Shown here in pieces: positions 22,838 through 35,112 of a stretch of DNA of 64,000 nt. The position numbers and the translations under genes were made by a program. The notes below the pieces were generated by a model. The model had not been told where the DNA came from and made no database searches. It worked only from the letters and a program-made list of their open reading frames with translations. The stretch comes from Raphanus sativus (Eukaryota; Streptophyta; Magnoliopsida; Brassicales; Brassicaceae): positions 28,971,848 through 29,035,847 of the forward strand of contig NC_079512.1 of the NCBI RefSeq assembly GCF_000801105.2, written 5' to 3'. The first letter of the stretch is position 1, and each line of letters begins with the position of its first letter.

Positions 22838-24100
22838 TCATGCAAGCACAATCTCCTCAAGCCCTCCAATTATCTCCGACCAACGACACTCATCCTCCTC
22901 CTCCACGCCTTCCACCACCTTCATCTCCGCCACAACCAAACCTTCCACCAGCTCCACCGCCTCAACCACCACCGTCGTTCTTCCTTTACTCAATCCCACA
23001 ACCCTCGCCTCCCTCTTCTCCTGCACCCTAAACCCTAACTTCTCCCCTACCGTCTTCGCCTTCTCTACCACTCTTTCCGCCGATACCCTAGCCGTAAACC
23101 TAGTCCTCTTCATCTTCCTCCTCTCGAACAGCCCCGATAGATCCCATGCCGTCGACAACGATATCAAATCAAACGCTGTGATCGTATCACTCCTCAGTGT
23201 CCCCAATCCTTCATCCGATTCCAAGACGTTGGGTTTAAACTCGGAGGTGGTTTCTAGGGATTTCTTGAACCATTTTGTTTTAGTTACAGCTTCTATACTC
23301 ATCCTCGTTGCTGGATTCGGATCAAGCAACCTGTAGATGATGGACCGAGCCGGTTTCGAGAACCAGCTCGGGAACTTGTACTCTCTCCGCTGGATCTTCC
23401 TGTACATTACTACAATATGGGAATCATCAAAAGGAGGGTAACATGCGAGGAGAACGTAGAGAAAGATGCCGCACGACCACGAGTCTGCCTTCGCGCCGTC
23501 GTAAGGTCTCTGACGGATCACCTCCGGGGCTGTGTAAGCAGGCGTGCCGCAAGCCGTGTGGAGCATTCCGTTGCTCCTGCGGTCCTCCGGCAGAGCGGAT
23601 AAACCGAAGTCCGAGACCTTGAGGTTACCGTCCCTGTCGAGGAGGAGATTCTGCGGCTTCACGTCGCGGTGAGAGATCCCCTCTCGGTGGCAGAAAGTGA
23701 GCGCCAAGACGAGCTGCTGGAAGTAGCGACGCGCCTCCGGCTCGTCGAGGCGGCCAGAACCGCGGATCTTGGTGTAAATCTCTCCCCCCGCAGCGAGCTC
23801 CATGACGAGGTAGATCTTTGTTTTAGTGGCCATGACCTCGTGGATTTTGAGGACGTTGGGATGGTGTTGGAGGCGGCGCATCGCTTCGATCTCGCGGAGT
23901 ATCCTCGGTTCCATACCGGCATTGGCGGTTCTCTTCTTGTCGATGATTTTGACGGCTACGAGTTGGTCGGTTTGGAGGGAACGAGCCACGTGGACTTTGG
24001 CAAAGCTACCGCTGCCGAGCAGGCGACCGAGTTCGTATTTACCGAGGAGAATCATCGCCGCAGGGGTTTTGTCTGGTGATTGTGGAGTCGGCAAGCCCAT
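22838..24100 (-). CDS. CBL-interacting protein kinase, CIPK4/7-like (copy 1)
   Basis: Ser/Thr kinase of the SnRK3/CIPK family, activated by calcium-bound CBL proteins at membranes. Single exon, 420 aa from MGLPTP at 24100. The frame is open for 62 more codons upstream, but that stretch is unlike CIPKs and is probably 5' UTR. Kinase domain: [11 protein letters not shown] glycine loop, AVKIIDKK lysine, HRDVKPQN catalytic loop, DFG, and TAPEV closing the activation segment. The regulatory domain has the NAF-type motif as TAFDLISLS, with Thr where Asn is usual, as in CIPK4 and CIPK7. Odd points: LLACYPPF replaces the usual LLAGYVPF, and the C-terminus stops at EEIVLA, lacking the SWH-type tail of copy 2. 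Likely a functional but more diverged tandem duplicate. Lacking introns is normal for this CIPK clade. Confidence 0.92.
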   Translation of the reverse strand: MGLPTPQSPDKTPAAMILLGKYELGRLLGSGSFAKVHVARSLQTDQLVAVKIIDKKRTANAGMEPRILREIEAMRRLQHHPNVLKIHEVMATKTKIYLVMELAAGGEIYTKIRGSGRLDEPEARRYFQQLVLALTFCHREGISHRDVKPQNLLLDRDGNLKVSDFGLSALPEDRRSNGMLHTACGTPAYTAPEVIRQRPYDGAKADSWSCGIFLYVLLACYPPFDDSHIVVMYRKIQRREYKFPSWFSKPARSIIYRLLDPNPATRMSIEAVTKTKWFKKSLETTSEFKPNVLESDEGLGTLRSDTITAFDLISLSTAWDLSGLFERRKMKRTRFTARVSAERVVEKAKTVGEKLGFRVQEKREARVVGLSKGRTTVVVEAVELVEGLVVAEMKVVEGVEEEDECRWSEIIGGLEEIVLA

Positions 24101-27100
24101 GTGATGGAGGGAGCATGAAATATTATTGTTGTAGGGACGTAAAGTGACTGTCTTTTCTGTTTCTGTCTTTATAGGAAAGAGTAAGAGCTTTTGAGTGTGA
24201 TAGTCGTGAGAAATGTGTGATGGTCTATTGATATAGTGGTAAGAAATGTGTGAGGATGGTAACACTGTACTACTTTTTTTTGGCATGGGGTAACACTGTA
24301 CTACTTACAGTTAAACGAATAAATGTTTTTTTTTTGAAAAAAAAATATGAGAAAATGTATATTGAGATAAAAACGTGATCTTTTTGTTTAAAAAGGAGGG
24401 CCAAACAATTTCAAAGTTTACATATTAGTTTGTCCATATAATTATTTTTTCTAGGAATTGCTATCTTCTCTAGATATAAGCATAATTCTAAGACATTAAG
24501 AATTTCTAGGGGCAAAAAATAAAATTCGGAAAAATGAAAATGTTCAAACTTCATCTAAATATTATGTGATAAATTAACGTTGAAATTTAGTTTTTATACA
24601 TCATGCTTGAAGCAAACAAAAGTTATATGCATCTGAAATTGATTTTGATGAGAAATGTCATAATTGGACACTGTTTTTCAGTAATACGTTACACTATATA
24701 CAGTTACTTAGTAGTCTGTTTTGACAGCTGTGTGTAAGTCTAATGTGTTAATGATAATTTAACATTTACTGCATTTTAGCTCGAAAGAACTTAACATATC
24801 ATTAATTTTTTTTAAACTTCATAAATAATATTTAGTGCATATTGCATCAATATTAGGAAAAGAAAAAACTTCTACTACTGAATTTGATTAATTATTTTCT
24901 GATTTCAGTTAGTTACATTTTGTAAAAACATTTTAACCATAATTTTACAATTTTAAGATAGCCACTAATATTTCTTTACGTGCACATGTTGTTGTTACTA
25001 TTCTTGACATTTATTCTCTTAACTCTATTTTCTTTACTTATTTCTTACTCTCTACAGGGGCCACAGGACGTCGGGGCCACCGACACTTCTCTCTCGCTTT
25101 TCTCTTAAGATGGGTCACATTCCCACATTTCACTTGGTTTCACCAGAGTAGCTATGCTTGGCCGGATAAATTTTGAGGAGGCTGATGCTACCGCCAGGGT
25201 GCTAAGGCCTTTGAAAGAGGTGAATGCGTCGACAATAACACGGAGGGGCAATCTCCTAGCATAGGTTAAACTTCTTTATCTTTTCCGGTTTTAGGTTTTT
25301 AATTTCTTTCTTTTTTCAATATATAACATGCAGTGGCACACTTTTAAAACGATTTCGCTGACTCTCTCTCTCCTTCCTTTGTATGTAACGTGCGGACCGA
25401 GTTCGTGTTCCCCTACTCGAGGTTTGAGGTCTTCGGCTCTTAGTGTGTGGGTGTGATTCCTTCTCAGTTTGTAGTATGTGGACCGTTGCGTGTTCCCTTA
25501 CTGGTGGTTGGAAGTCTCCGTCTTTTAGTCTTATCGTTTGGCGGGAGAGGCAGTTTCAATAAGGGTGGTGTGGTTGTGTTAGTGGACGGTTCCGGGTGTC
25601 GGGCTATAGGCTTCAGCAGCGGTTCCTCCCGATCATGGACGTTTACTCCTTTCTTAAGTCTTCTAAGTTTGGTTTTGTTGTTCCTTCGTAGTTGGTTCTA
25701 GTGTTTTGTTGTTGTTGTTTTTCCTTTTGTGTGGTTATCGTTTGCTTTGAGTCACCCTGGTGTGGGTTTATGGTGTCCCTGTATGGACTTGAGCAGCCGC
25801 TTCCTATGAGCTAGTTGTTGTTTTTATATGCGTCCCTGTGTGGGTTCTAGTTGTCCTTTCTGTGGACTTTCGTTTATGGGACCAGTTCATTTGGTTGCCA
25901 ATGTTTGTTTAATTACTAGTTTATGGTAATAATATATTTTAATTTGGGGGAAAAAACATGCTGTGGCTTGGGTAACTTAATCATGTATTCAATTTCTTTA
26001 AATCTAACTAGATCTTTGTGCATGTTTTACAGTATATACCTAGTATATACAAAATTTAGAAAGTTAAAAATTTGACAGTTCGAGTTTTACTACTTTTGTT
26101 TATTGTTTAAATTATGTATTTCATTACTTGTCGTGTAAGAGGAACATCCGTAAAATATTGTGAACAATAAATATTGTAGTAAGAATTTTACAAATATATA
26201 TACTTTTTGTAATTTAATAATTTTGTAACTTAATAATAATGTATCATTCTTAAATACACAGACTAACTCATGAGGTGGAACACTATATAATTATATTGTA
26301 TTTGTTAAATTAAATATCAAAATTTTTTGGGAAAGGTATTTAAAATATACAAAAACAGAAAGTATCAATACGAAATATATATTATATAGATTATATTATG
26401 TTCTTTATTTATTCAAAAACCCCGTAAAATCAAACTATAAATAATTCTAATAATTTTTGTTAACAAATTAATAACAATCATATAAAACCCAAAAATGAAT
26501 ATTAATTGTACTTTGAGCTATAATAATTTATGATTCAAGATAAGCCCTTTTTTTTAATATAGTGTTATCTATGTTTCCAAACAATTTTCAAACATTTCCA
26601 AAATGTACTTCTACTTTAATAAGATAGATGAGACATCGTCTGTTTTATGTTGCTTGATTTGTTTGTATGAATACATAGGTATTAATCTGAAAGAAAAAAG
26701 AATATATATATATATACACACCATAGTTTTAAGAGTTGTGAATGTTTTTAATGCTTTCAACACTACTGAGATTTTAAATTCAAATTGCTTTAAAGAAGAT
26801 TTTGCTCCAAAATTGACACCAACTGAATTAATTTTCTATGATGAGTTTTTTTCGTTAAGAATCCGATAAATCTATTTGTGGATTCGATGTATTGAATGAT
26901 GTATGTTATGCTTATTATATATTTTTGTTTATAGTTACAAAAACGTGGGTTAAAACTATTCTATTCAGTTTATATAGTTTTATTTTTCTCTAGGTGGAAA
27001 ATGTGTTCAGCTTTACAAGATTATTTCTGTCGAAACAATTTTGAAGTAACATTTTTTTGCATATCATCAGTCAAGGATGAAAGTTCATCAGTGTTGATGA

Positions 27101-28260
27101 GAATTGAGAACGATCTCGATGATGGTAGTCCATTTATGTTTCGTTTTAGTGGATGTAATGAAAATGTCTGATTGTGACTAAATATTTTGTGTTTAATATA
27201 TATGAACATGAAATTTTTTGAAATCAAAAGTAAATTTAATACAACAATTGTCAATATGGATATTGAATATAAATATTGAACTTAGATAATATAATTTCCA
27301 ATATCAATTTAATATTTGTATCTAATTTAATAACTTATATTTTAATAAAATAATTATTTTTAGAAATCAAATTTGTTTGGTATATGTATTAGTCCTCACA
27401 AAGTATAGATCCTAGTTAAACCATATAATTCATTGATCATTTATAATTATAAGCAGTTTATATAAAATATTAATTAGAAATCGATGCTAATTGTATTAAC
27501 CATTGGTCCCTTCTTATATAGGATTAATAATAAGATCAAATTTTATTAATCTTCATTTATTTTATTTTATTTTGAACTAAGAGCATATCTAACACTTGAA
27601 CTTCATTTTGAAGGTAGATGATTTTTAAAATATTAGTTTATGTGTGGATTAATTTAATAATGCACTTCAGATATACCTTCAAATCCTTTTAAATATCAAT
27701 TTTTAATTCTCAATTTTTATATTAATAATTTATAAACACTACATTTTAAAATAAATAATAAATACAAACTAACAATGAAAAACACAATATTTATAATTCA
27801 TAACATATGCTTTACTTTCACCAAATAAATAAAATTTTAATTTTTGAAAGAAAGAGTATCAACTAAAGAAAACAGATAAAATGGTTCAACTATATATATA
27901 CATAATATTTTTATTTTACATAATATTAATTTATGTTAACAATTTTGATTTTAGTTTTAACATATTTATATATTTTATGTACTAATAATAATAATATATA
28001 TATATAATATAAAGATTAAAATGATATAAAATAGAATTATATGTAAGTTAATTAATTATTGGAATAAAAATGAAAAACAGATAGTGTTTGAAATTTAAAT
28101 AGGGAAACTTCAAATTTAAAAGTCCGAATGGTTGTTAGAAAATGAAAAACATCAAAATTTGAGTGTTCGTCTTTGAACTCTGAAACTTAACTAATCATTA
28201 ATATTTCACACCAAGTTTCTTTTACAAAATTAAATCTTCAAAGTTAATCTAAAGTCACTT
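24101..28260. other. Spacer between the two CIPK copies
   Basis: 4.1 kb with no gene recognised. It is AT-rich on both sides of a GC-richer island (25058-25900, listed separately). At 27585 the phrase TAAGAGCATATCTAACAC resembles the end of the MITE type also hinted at near 9053; no matching partner end was found. Confidence 0.5.
25058..25900 (+). mobile_element. GC-rich retroposon-like island, unclassified
   Basis: An 840-bp block, G/T-rich on the plus strand, in a very AT-rich spacer. It has no long ORF and no recognised domain. Phrases such as TGTCCTTTCTGTGGACTTTC resemble the reverse complement of 42985-43320 (GTGTCCTTCTTGTGGACTG), so both may be fragments of one retroposon family. A Sadhu-type non-coding retroposon or a LINE 5' region are possible; neither is shown. 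Confidence 0.35.
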
Positions 28261-29550
28261 TCAACTTTCACAGATACCGTGCCACGAAAGCACAATCTCC
28301 TCAAACTCTACAACAAGCTCCGACCAATAAGATTCCTCCTGCTCCTCCTCCTCCTCTACACCTTCCACCACCTTCATCTCCGCAACAACCAAACCTTCCA
28401 CCAGCTCCACCGCCTCAACAACCACCGTCGTTCTTCCTTTTCCCAACCCCACAACCATCTCATCCTTCTTCTTCTCCACTCTACACCCCAACTTTTCCCC
28501 TATCGCCTTCGCCTTCTCCACAACTTCCTCCACCGAAACCTTCGACGTAAACCTCGTCTCCTTCCTCTTCCTCCTCTCAAACAGCCCCGATAGATCCAAT
28601 CCCGCCGATAACGAGATCAAATCAAAGGCTGTGATCGTATGGCCTCTCAGTTTCCCCAACCGATCATCCGATTCCAGTACACTAGGCTGAAACTGAGGAG
28701 TAGTTTCAACGGACTTTTTGAACCATTTGGTGTCAGTTACAGCTTCCATACTCATCCTCGTTTCTGGATTCGGATCCAGCAACTTGTAGATGACGGATCG
28801 AGCAGGTTTCGAGATCCAGTTCGGGAACTTGTAATCTCTCCGCTGGATCTTCCGGTACATGGTCACAACGTTCGAGTCCTCGAAAGGAACGTATCCCGCG
28901 AGAAGAACGAAGAGGAAGACGCCACAAGACCACGAATCCGCCTTCGCTCCATCGTACGACTTCTGAGCGAGCACCTCCGGAGCCGTGTAAGCCGGCGTGC
29001 CGCACGACGTGTGGAGCATCCCTTCGCTGCTGCGGTGCTCCGGGAGAGCCGATAGTCCGAAGTCGGAGACCTTGAGGTTACCGTCCCTGTCGAGGAGGAG
29101 GTTCTGCGGCTTCACGTCGCGGTGAGCGATCCCTTCGCGGTGGCAGAAGGCCAGCGCGGAGGCGAGCTGCTGGAAGTAGCGACGCGCCTCGGATTCTCGG
29201 AGGCGGCCGAGACGGCGGATTCTGGCGTAGAGCTCTCCGCCGGCGGCGAGCTCCACGACGAGGTAGATTTTGGTTTTGGTGGCCATGACTTCGTGGATTC
29301 TGAGGACGTTGGGGTGGTGGTGGAGGCGGCGCATGGCTTCGATCTCGCGGATGATCCTCGGTTCCATGCCGGCGTCCGCGGTTTTTTTCTTGTCGATGAT
29401 TTTAACGGCCGCGAGTTCGTCGGTTTCGATGGAGCGTGCCACGTGGACTTTGGCGAAGCTGCCACTGCCCAATCGGCGACCGAGTTCGTATTTACCGAGC
29501 AGAATGGTCACTGGAGGTTTTTCTCGTGATGGTGGAGATGGGAAGCCCAT
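28261..29550 (-). CDS. CBL-interacting protein kinase, CIPK4/7-like (copy 2)
   Basis: CIPK/SnRK3 kinase, single exon, 429 aa, start MGFPSP at 29550. All kinase landmarks are intact: [36 protein letters not shown], and LLAGYVPF in the late kinase domain. The regulatory region has TAFDLISLS (CBL-binding NAF type). The PPI region follows, and the tail EEIVLSWHG matches the normal CIPK4 end. It lies in tandem with copy 1, same strand, 4.2 kb away, with high identity through the kinase domain. This copy keeps the ancestral features and is the better candidate for the CIPK4 orthologue. Upstream, CTATATAAC (minus strand, near 29645) sits about 90 bp before the ATG as a likely TATA box, and a CCA trinucleotide run lies in the 5' UTR. 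Confidence 0.94.
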   Translation of the reverse strand: MGFPSPPSREKPPVTILLGKYELGRRLGSGSFAKVHVARSIETDELAAVKIIDKKKTADAGMEPRIIREIEAMRRLHHHPNVLRIHEVMATKTKIYLVVELAAGGELYARIRRLGRLRESEARRYFQQLASALAFCHREGIAHRDVKPQNLLLDRDGNLKVSDFGLSALPEHRSSEGMLHTSCGTPAYTAPEVLAQKSYDGAKADSWSCGVFLFVLLAGYVPFEDSNVVTMYRKIQRRDYKFPNWISKPARSVIYKLLDPNPETRMSMEAVTDTKWFKKSVETTPQFQPSVLESDDRLGKLRGHTITAFDLISLSAGLDLSGLFERRKRKETRFTSKVSVEEVVEKAKAIGEKLGCRVEKKKDEMVVGLGKGRTTVVVEAVELVEGLVVAEMKVVEGVEEEEEQEESYWSELVVEFEEIVLSWHGICES

Positions 29551-29557
29551 AGCTGGT

Positions 29558-29586
29558 GATGGTGGTGGTGGTGGTGGTGGTGGCGG
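29558..29586. repeat. (GGT)n trinucleotide repeat in 5' UTR of CIPK copy 2
   Basis: About nine GGT units (CCA on the gene strand) just upstream of the start codon of CIPK copy 2. Absent from copy 1. Confidence 0.9.
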
Positions 29587-32500
29587 AGGGAGGGAGCGTG
29601 AGATTTTATTTTTTTTGTTGAAGAGGTTTGAGTGATGTTATATAGGAACATTGTGGTGAGTTGGTGACTGTGTTTTCTGCTTTTATAAAGAAAGAAATAA
29701 GTTTCCATTGACTGCATATTGTGAATTAGTTATGTGTGGTTAAAACGTTTATTCTTGTTATACTACCATAATTATTTCTTGACTAATGCAATAAACTTTA
29801 AAAAACTATAATTCACTGAGGCTCCGAATGGTAACTAACCACTCTGCACCGCACCGCCGTTAAGAGTGTCAAAAAACTCTGATATATCTATATGTTTTTG
29901 TTATTATTACAACCGCACTGCACTTGTCTCACACTTGTTTCGCACATGTTAAGAAAATTGTTAATATATTATATATTAATGATATTTTACTATTTTAGAC
30001 TAATATATCTCTTTTGGAATCAGAATTTCTCCTCTCTCTCTCTCGTTTTGTTTATATTTTGTTAATAAGATTGTTCAATCCCATGCTAATTTATTTATTT
30101 ATTTCAATCTTTTCACCGTAATAGTTGTAAACAAATAATCATGCACGATAATATATTTATACTTTTCACATACACCATAAATTACTTTAAAAAAATATAT
30201 ATTGTTTTAAATAAAAATGATTTATTCTATTCAATATCATTTGTATAGAATAAAATATCTCTTTAAAGTATAAATACAATTCTAAAATATATACTATATT
30301 AAACACTCGTGTATAATATCATGTAGATTAGAATTTGTTTTAGAAATATATGGATATAATAGGGTGATTTAGGAGAATATACCTAAATAAAGCTCAAATT
30401 AGAAGAATGCTCATGATTTGATGCAATGGAGAGTTGTCTTGCCATTTAGACTTCAGTTAGACCGTTTTATCCTTGGTGGATTGAAAATTTAGTCAGAGAG
30501 AGTACAATGACGTGGATGGCTTCAGATTTTGTTAGAGATTACATAGTTTCCTACTGATTATAGGTCAGCTTTACAGCATACTCTTCCCCGTAAAAAAACT
30601 TATTCTGCTCTCTCTTCTTTTCTAGTAACTCACAACTCTCATCACCTTTTTTAGAAAGAGATTTTCATCACCTAAAAGCATTTTTCATTCATGAAACAAA
30701 TTAAATTTCAATATCAAGATCTAAAGAAAAGGGTACAATTTTAAAGATGGAACTTTGGGATCTTGTGGTAGTGAAATAATTTCATTAGAAAATTGTTCTT
30801 TTGAAGAGAAGAAGAAGATTGAATCTGGGCGAAGCACGACGAAAAAAGGTGGAAGGAGGATGAGAAAGCCAGTGAGTCTCCTTTGTTCTCTCCCCTCTTT
30901 TTGATTTGCTTCATTTTCTATTTTTCACAAAAATAAAAATGACGAAAGTGATGGATAAACATGTTTTTTAATTGAATTAACAATTAGGTTCATAAATCTT
31001 GATTTCTTCATGTATGCAAAGGGAGAATAATGGAATCTAGTCAATAGTTGTTAAATATTGCTATGATACAGAAATAAAAGATGAATGTGATGATTAATAT
31101 GGTATTGAAGAAGATAAGGATTGTTGCTGCTAAACAAAAAGGTTTAGTTGTTAACAAATTTGTTACCTGCCCAATTTTTTTGTTGATTGCTATTGTTGAT
31201 GCTTATCGAGTAACAAGGGACTTAAACGATTGAGCATGGTTGTGTGCAGGCCAGCGAGGTGGATTTTATGGACGTGGCAAGACAATACCAAATTCGCAGA
31301 TAACATAGATTTTACCGGCCATTTTTTAGTTTATGTGTATTTAAAATAAGTGGTTGTTAAATTATATTGTAGCTGCTATGATAAACCAGTGCTACTGTAA
31401 TCAACATATGTGTAGATTACTAGCCTATCTCTTTTCGTATGCACCATTAGACTACTAGCCTATCCCTTGTCGCTAAGCTAATACCAAATTCGCAAATAAC
31501 ATATATTTTACTGATCATTATTTGGTTTAATGTGTATACAAAATATGTAGTTGTTAAATTATATTGTAGCTACTATGATAGACTAATATATAACTGAAAA
31601 CAGTGGGAATAATAACATCGGACTACTAGCCAATTATTTACCGCCAGTAAGATAATATCAAATTCGCAGATAACATATATTTTACTGCTCATTATTTAGT
31701 TTAACGTGTATGTACAATATGTGGTTGTTAAATTATATTATAGCTGCTACGATATACCAGTGTAACAGTAATCAACATATATGTCGGCTAAGTATGAATG
31801 TAACTGTTAACTTTTTGTATGAATACTTAACAGATACGAAGGGCATGTAACAAATGTGGTGGAGCGGATCGTTAGCAAATATGTAAACACAACAGGGATC
31901 TGAATAAAGATTGCCCATCTACTAATGTATCTGAACACATGTATAATGAAAGTTGGTTGTTATGTTTTGAGTTAACGTATAAGTATTGGGATATGGTTTA
32001 AGTATTTTAGTGTCATTGAAATGTGACAGAAAATAGGGACTATCATGAATGTTGATTACTCCCATACGCTATAAGTTGATTTTACGACATACATACGTAG
32101 CCAAATACAAATTCAATAGTGTTTATACACTACGAAGAAATGTAGTTATAACAATATTGCTCACTGAAAAAGAGATTTAGACAAGTAAAAGAGTGTTCGT
32201 ACCCCAAAGATCAAAATCAAAAATCTCTTGACAACAAGCATAATATAGAAAATATATCTACTATGACAATATGAACTTGGTAACAAATAATGTATCAATT
32301 AATAAATTATGTACCGAATAAAATGTAACACCTAACAAACCATGTACTATCTAACCAACCATATATCTACTAACACAATATAGTTTGTAAAACTTAACAA
32401 CAGATTATCAATTAGTGACAATCATATAGTAACATCTAACAAAATATTTATCTCCAATGGAGGCAAAAGCCTGAAGACCCACTTAACAAAAATAATCTCT

Positions 32501-33590
32501 GATACTAAGTAAAATGTCAGGTAACATTAATTTTATCTATAATTAAAAATAGCATCACAGATTTGCTCGCATCTTCTTTGTTTTCAGCTTCTTTCTTTAA
32601 CATCTTGTATAAGAATAGCTTCTCTTTAGATCTGAGCAGCTTTTTCATACGCTGACAAACATTGGTTCAGACTTTCATATGATTTTTATGTATATAAACA
32701 GAGAATAAAATAGCTTTAATCCAAAGATGATAATCATCAAAAATTAAAGCTTCAGGGAAAAAATGAAACAAAAATAAATAAATGCAATGAAGAAATAAAT
32801 CTAGTTCGTATCCAGCCTGGTAAAAACCATTACCACAAACGTTTAGATCAACTACATATTATGAAAAGAATAGTGCAAGAAAAAAATTGTACAACCTGAG
32901 ATAACGTCCTTCTGCATTTCTTTTGATTATAAAGAGATTTAAATCTTTTGAAAAAAAAATTAGAGAGAAACTAACATAGAATAGAGAGATGGAGAGAACT
33001 TGAGGGGTTGAAAGATGATTGTCATAAACATTCATTGAAACCATGAGCTAAATACTTTCTTGTAACTTTTTGATTTTCTAATACATTTTCCTGGATTTTA
33101 AAACTCATCTTGAATTATTTCTGCAATTCAAATTTAATACTAGAAAAAATATAGGAATTAGAAAATAAACAAGAAAAGAGAAAAGAAAAATCCGTTTATT
33201 TGAGAAACCTAGAACTTTGGATAACTACTTTTGAAAAGAACTACATGCTCTAGGCCACTTTACTGAGGGTTGTCAGTCACCTAGCCTGACGTTCGCAGAA
33301 GCTACATGATAGGTTGGTTTAGGAAATAGGGGTAATTCGGGGATGATTTTTCAGGGAAAATGAGAAGGTTAGATTCTTAATATTGGTGTCAAATGGGTGT
33401 ACGTGAGCCAATTATCTCTAGATTAAATTTAGATGTCAGTAGCAGCAGAGAGAAAAGGAGAATAGTGCTCACTCTGGTGGCTTTGTAGCATCGGCATTGA
33501 GGGTTCTTTTCTACTAATCCTTTTTTTCTTTGTTTTCTAGCATTATGGCTTTATCCTAATTATTTTCTTCAAAGTTTCGAGAGACATTTT
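29587..33590. other. Gene-poor region with local repeats
   Basis: No intact gene recognised. CTCCGAATGGTAACTAACCA at 29823 resembles the end of a hAT-type MITE, but no partner end was found. 30800-30870 encodes a short Lys/Arg-rich stretch with stops around it. The tandem repeat at 31285-31800 and a zinc-knuckle-like remnant at 31840-31925 are treated separately. The rest is AT-rich. Confidence 0.5.
31285..31800 (+). repeat. Three tandem units of about 175-196 bp
   Basis: Units start at 31285, 31481 and 31655 with AATACCAAATTCGCAGATAA-type sequence. Each runs through TTGTTAAATTATATTGTAGC and ends near a CTACTAGCC phrase. Divergence between units is roughly 15-20 percent by eye. No coding frame is conserved. 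Confidence 0.85.
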
Positions 33591-34757
33591 TTGTTTTCAT
33601 TTGACTTTTGTAATCAGAGATATATTCATTTTGTTTCAAAATCCGTTGTAATAGTTGTCATAGGTTTTTTTTTTTATGAGTTCGCCCTAGCCGCTCTCTC
33701 AGACACAATAATCGAGGCAGACTCTACCTCCGCCTTCTCCGGCGCCGGTGAAGCTAGATCTCGCTGGCGCCGGGACTTACCGTCTCGTCTCTCCTGTCTC
33801 TTCGTCTCTATGCTCTTCTCAGACCTTTCGTGTATGTTTTGTCTGTTTCTGATTCTGCTGCTTCGTGGTGGCTGGAGTTCTCATTGGTACTCGAGACGAA
33901 GGCGGAAGCAAAGCCGGATGAATCCATTGCTCTCTGTGATGCTTCCTCTTTGGCTACTTCTTCTCTGTTCGGCTACTTCAATCTCATGTCCTACCATGTC
34001 GGAAAACTGCTTCTCGAGTGAAAGCCTCGAAGATATATACTCAGGAACCTTTGCTCAACGTTTATTGGTGGGGTTTGAAGCTGCTTCTCCTTTGCGTAGC
34101 TTTCTTATTTCACACCAAGATCTCTCTGTTCCTGTAGCACTACCGGGTGAGTCTGTGGGCTTCTCTTTCTTATGGTCTTCCCTTTGGACAGATCTACTAT
34201 TTCACCGGTATGTACCACCATCATCGACTCTCTGTTCGACGACCACTCTCCCTACGGGGAAGAACTTCTCAAACTTATTATGGCGTGACGGCAAAAGCCC
34301 CAGTAACCTTGCTTTAGATCTTGCCGTAACTGAGTTCCTTTGTGGCTCTGCTCACACCGACGATTGCTCCCTCTATATCAGTTTGTTAGACCACAGCGAC
34401 CAAAGGCTCGGCTTTGGTTCCATCAAATCTCCACAGCTTCATCACGGTAATGCTGGAGTTGGAAGTCCTTGCCTGGAATCAACGCTCGTTCCCTCGGAAT
34501 TTGGTCTCAAACCCATCTCTCTGTCCGCCGGTGTGAAGAAACTGCTTCCTCCTCTATTGGGACTTCTTTTAGTGTCCTCACAAGACATTCGAAGTGTCTC
34601 TGTAAACAGCTATTGTCATGAGCTTACAATGTGCATCCGTCGTCCAAAGCTAACTTCTTTAATCTCAAGACATGGCTTAGGGAAGCTTGAAAGATTAAGC
34701 CTCATAGACCTATCCTTTTTGGAAAAGTTTATATCAACTTCCTCCCACCGAGGCTGA
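33591..34757 (+). CDS. Unrecognised ORF (388 codons) in a GC-rich island
   Basis: Open frame without a recognised domain, rich in Leu and Ser and with hydrophobic segments near the N-terminus. The island (about 33690-35095) is far more GC-rich than its surroundings and ends in a run of 12 A at 35101-35112, so it resembles a retroposed sequence rather than an ordinary gene. The start codon is uncertain: the ATG at 33591 lies in AT-rich DNA before the island, and the frame may simply lack stops. It could be a LINE 5' region, a Sadhu-like retroposon or a lineage-specific gene. I see no introns or homologue. Confidence 0.25.
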   Translation: MFSFDFCNQRYIHFVSKSVVIVVIGFFFYEFALAALSDTIIEADSTSAFSGAGEARSRWRRDLPSRLSCLFVSMLFSDLSCMFCLFLILLLRGGWSSHWYSRRRRKQSRMNPLLSVMLPLWLLLLCSATSISCPTMSENCFSSESLEDIYSGTFAQRLLVGFEAASPLRSFLISHQDLSVPVALPGESVGFSFLWSSLWTDLLFHRYVPPSSTLCSTTTLPTGKNFSNLLWRDGKSPSNLALDLAVTEFLCGSAHTDDCSLYISLLDHSDQRLGFGSIKSPQLHHGNAGVGSPCLESTLVPSEFGLKPISLSAGVKKLLPPLLGLLLVSSQDIRSVSVNSYCHELTMCIRRPKLTSLISRHGLGKLERLSLIDLSFLEKFISTSSHRG

Positions 34758-35112
34758 GAGAGATCGCTTTCACCATTCTCCTCCTTCATGGAGAGATACT
34801 TACCATCACATCCCTACTATACGAAGTCTTCAACGAACTCAACCAATCAGTTTGAGCTTTATAACCAGTTCCAGTTGCTCACACCGTTTGTGATGCTACA
34901 AATCTCGTCCAACAATCACATTGGTCTCTACAAGATCTTTCATGAAGCTTGGCAATTGAAGTTATGTGATTTATCTATCTTAAGTATTTTAATCTCTTGT
35001 TTAGCCACCAAGTTGGCAGTTTGTAATGATAATGGAGCTGTAAAAGCTCTGAACTATTGTAGGGTTCCTCAAGTTTAAGTAACGGAGAATATGTTTGCAC
35101 AAAAAAAAAAAA

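Noticed and set aside
24101..24286. In-frame 62-codon N-terminal extension of CIPK copy 1
   Set aside because: The extension has no similarity to CIPKs, and the paralogue starts at the matching MGFPSP methionine. It is most likely 5' UTR that happens to lack stops.
28639..29529. Long plus-strand open frames opposite CIPK copy 2
   Set aside because: They are antisense shadows of a GC-rich kinase exon, and the same pattern appears opposite copy 1.
29823..29860. hAT-type MITE end CTCCGAATGGTAACTAACCA
   Set aside because: No inverted partner or 8-bp duplication was found within reach.
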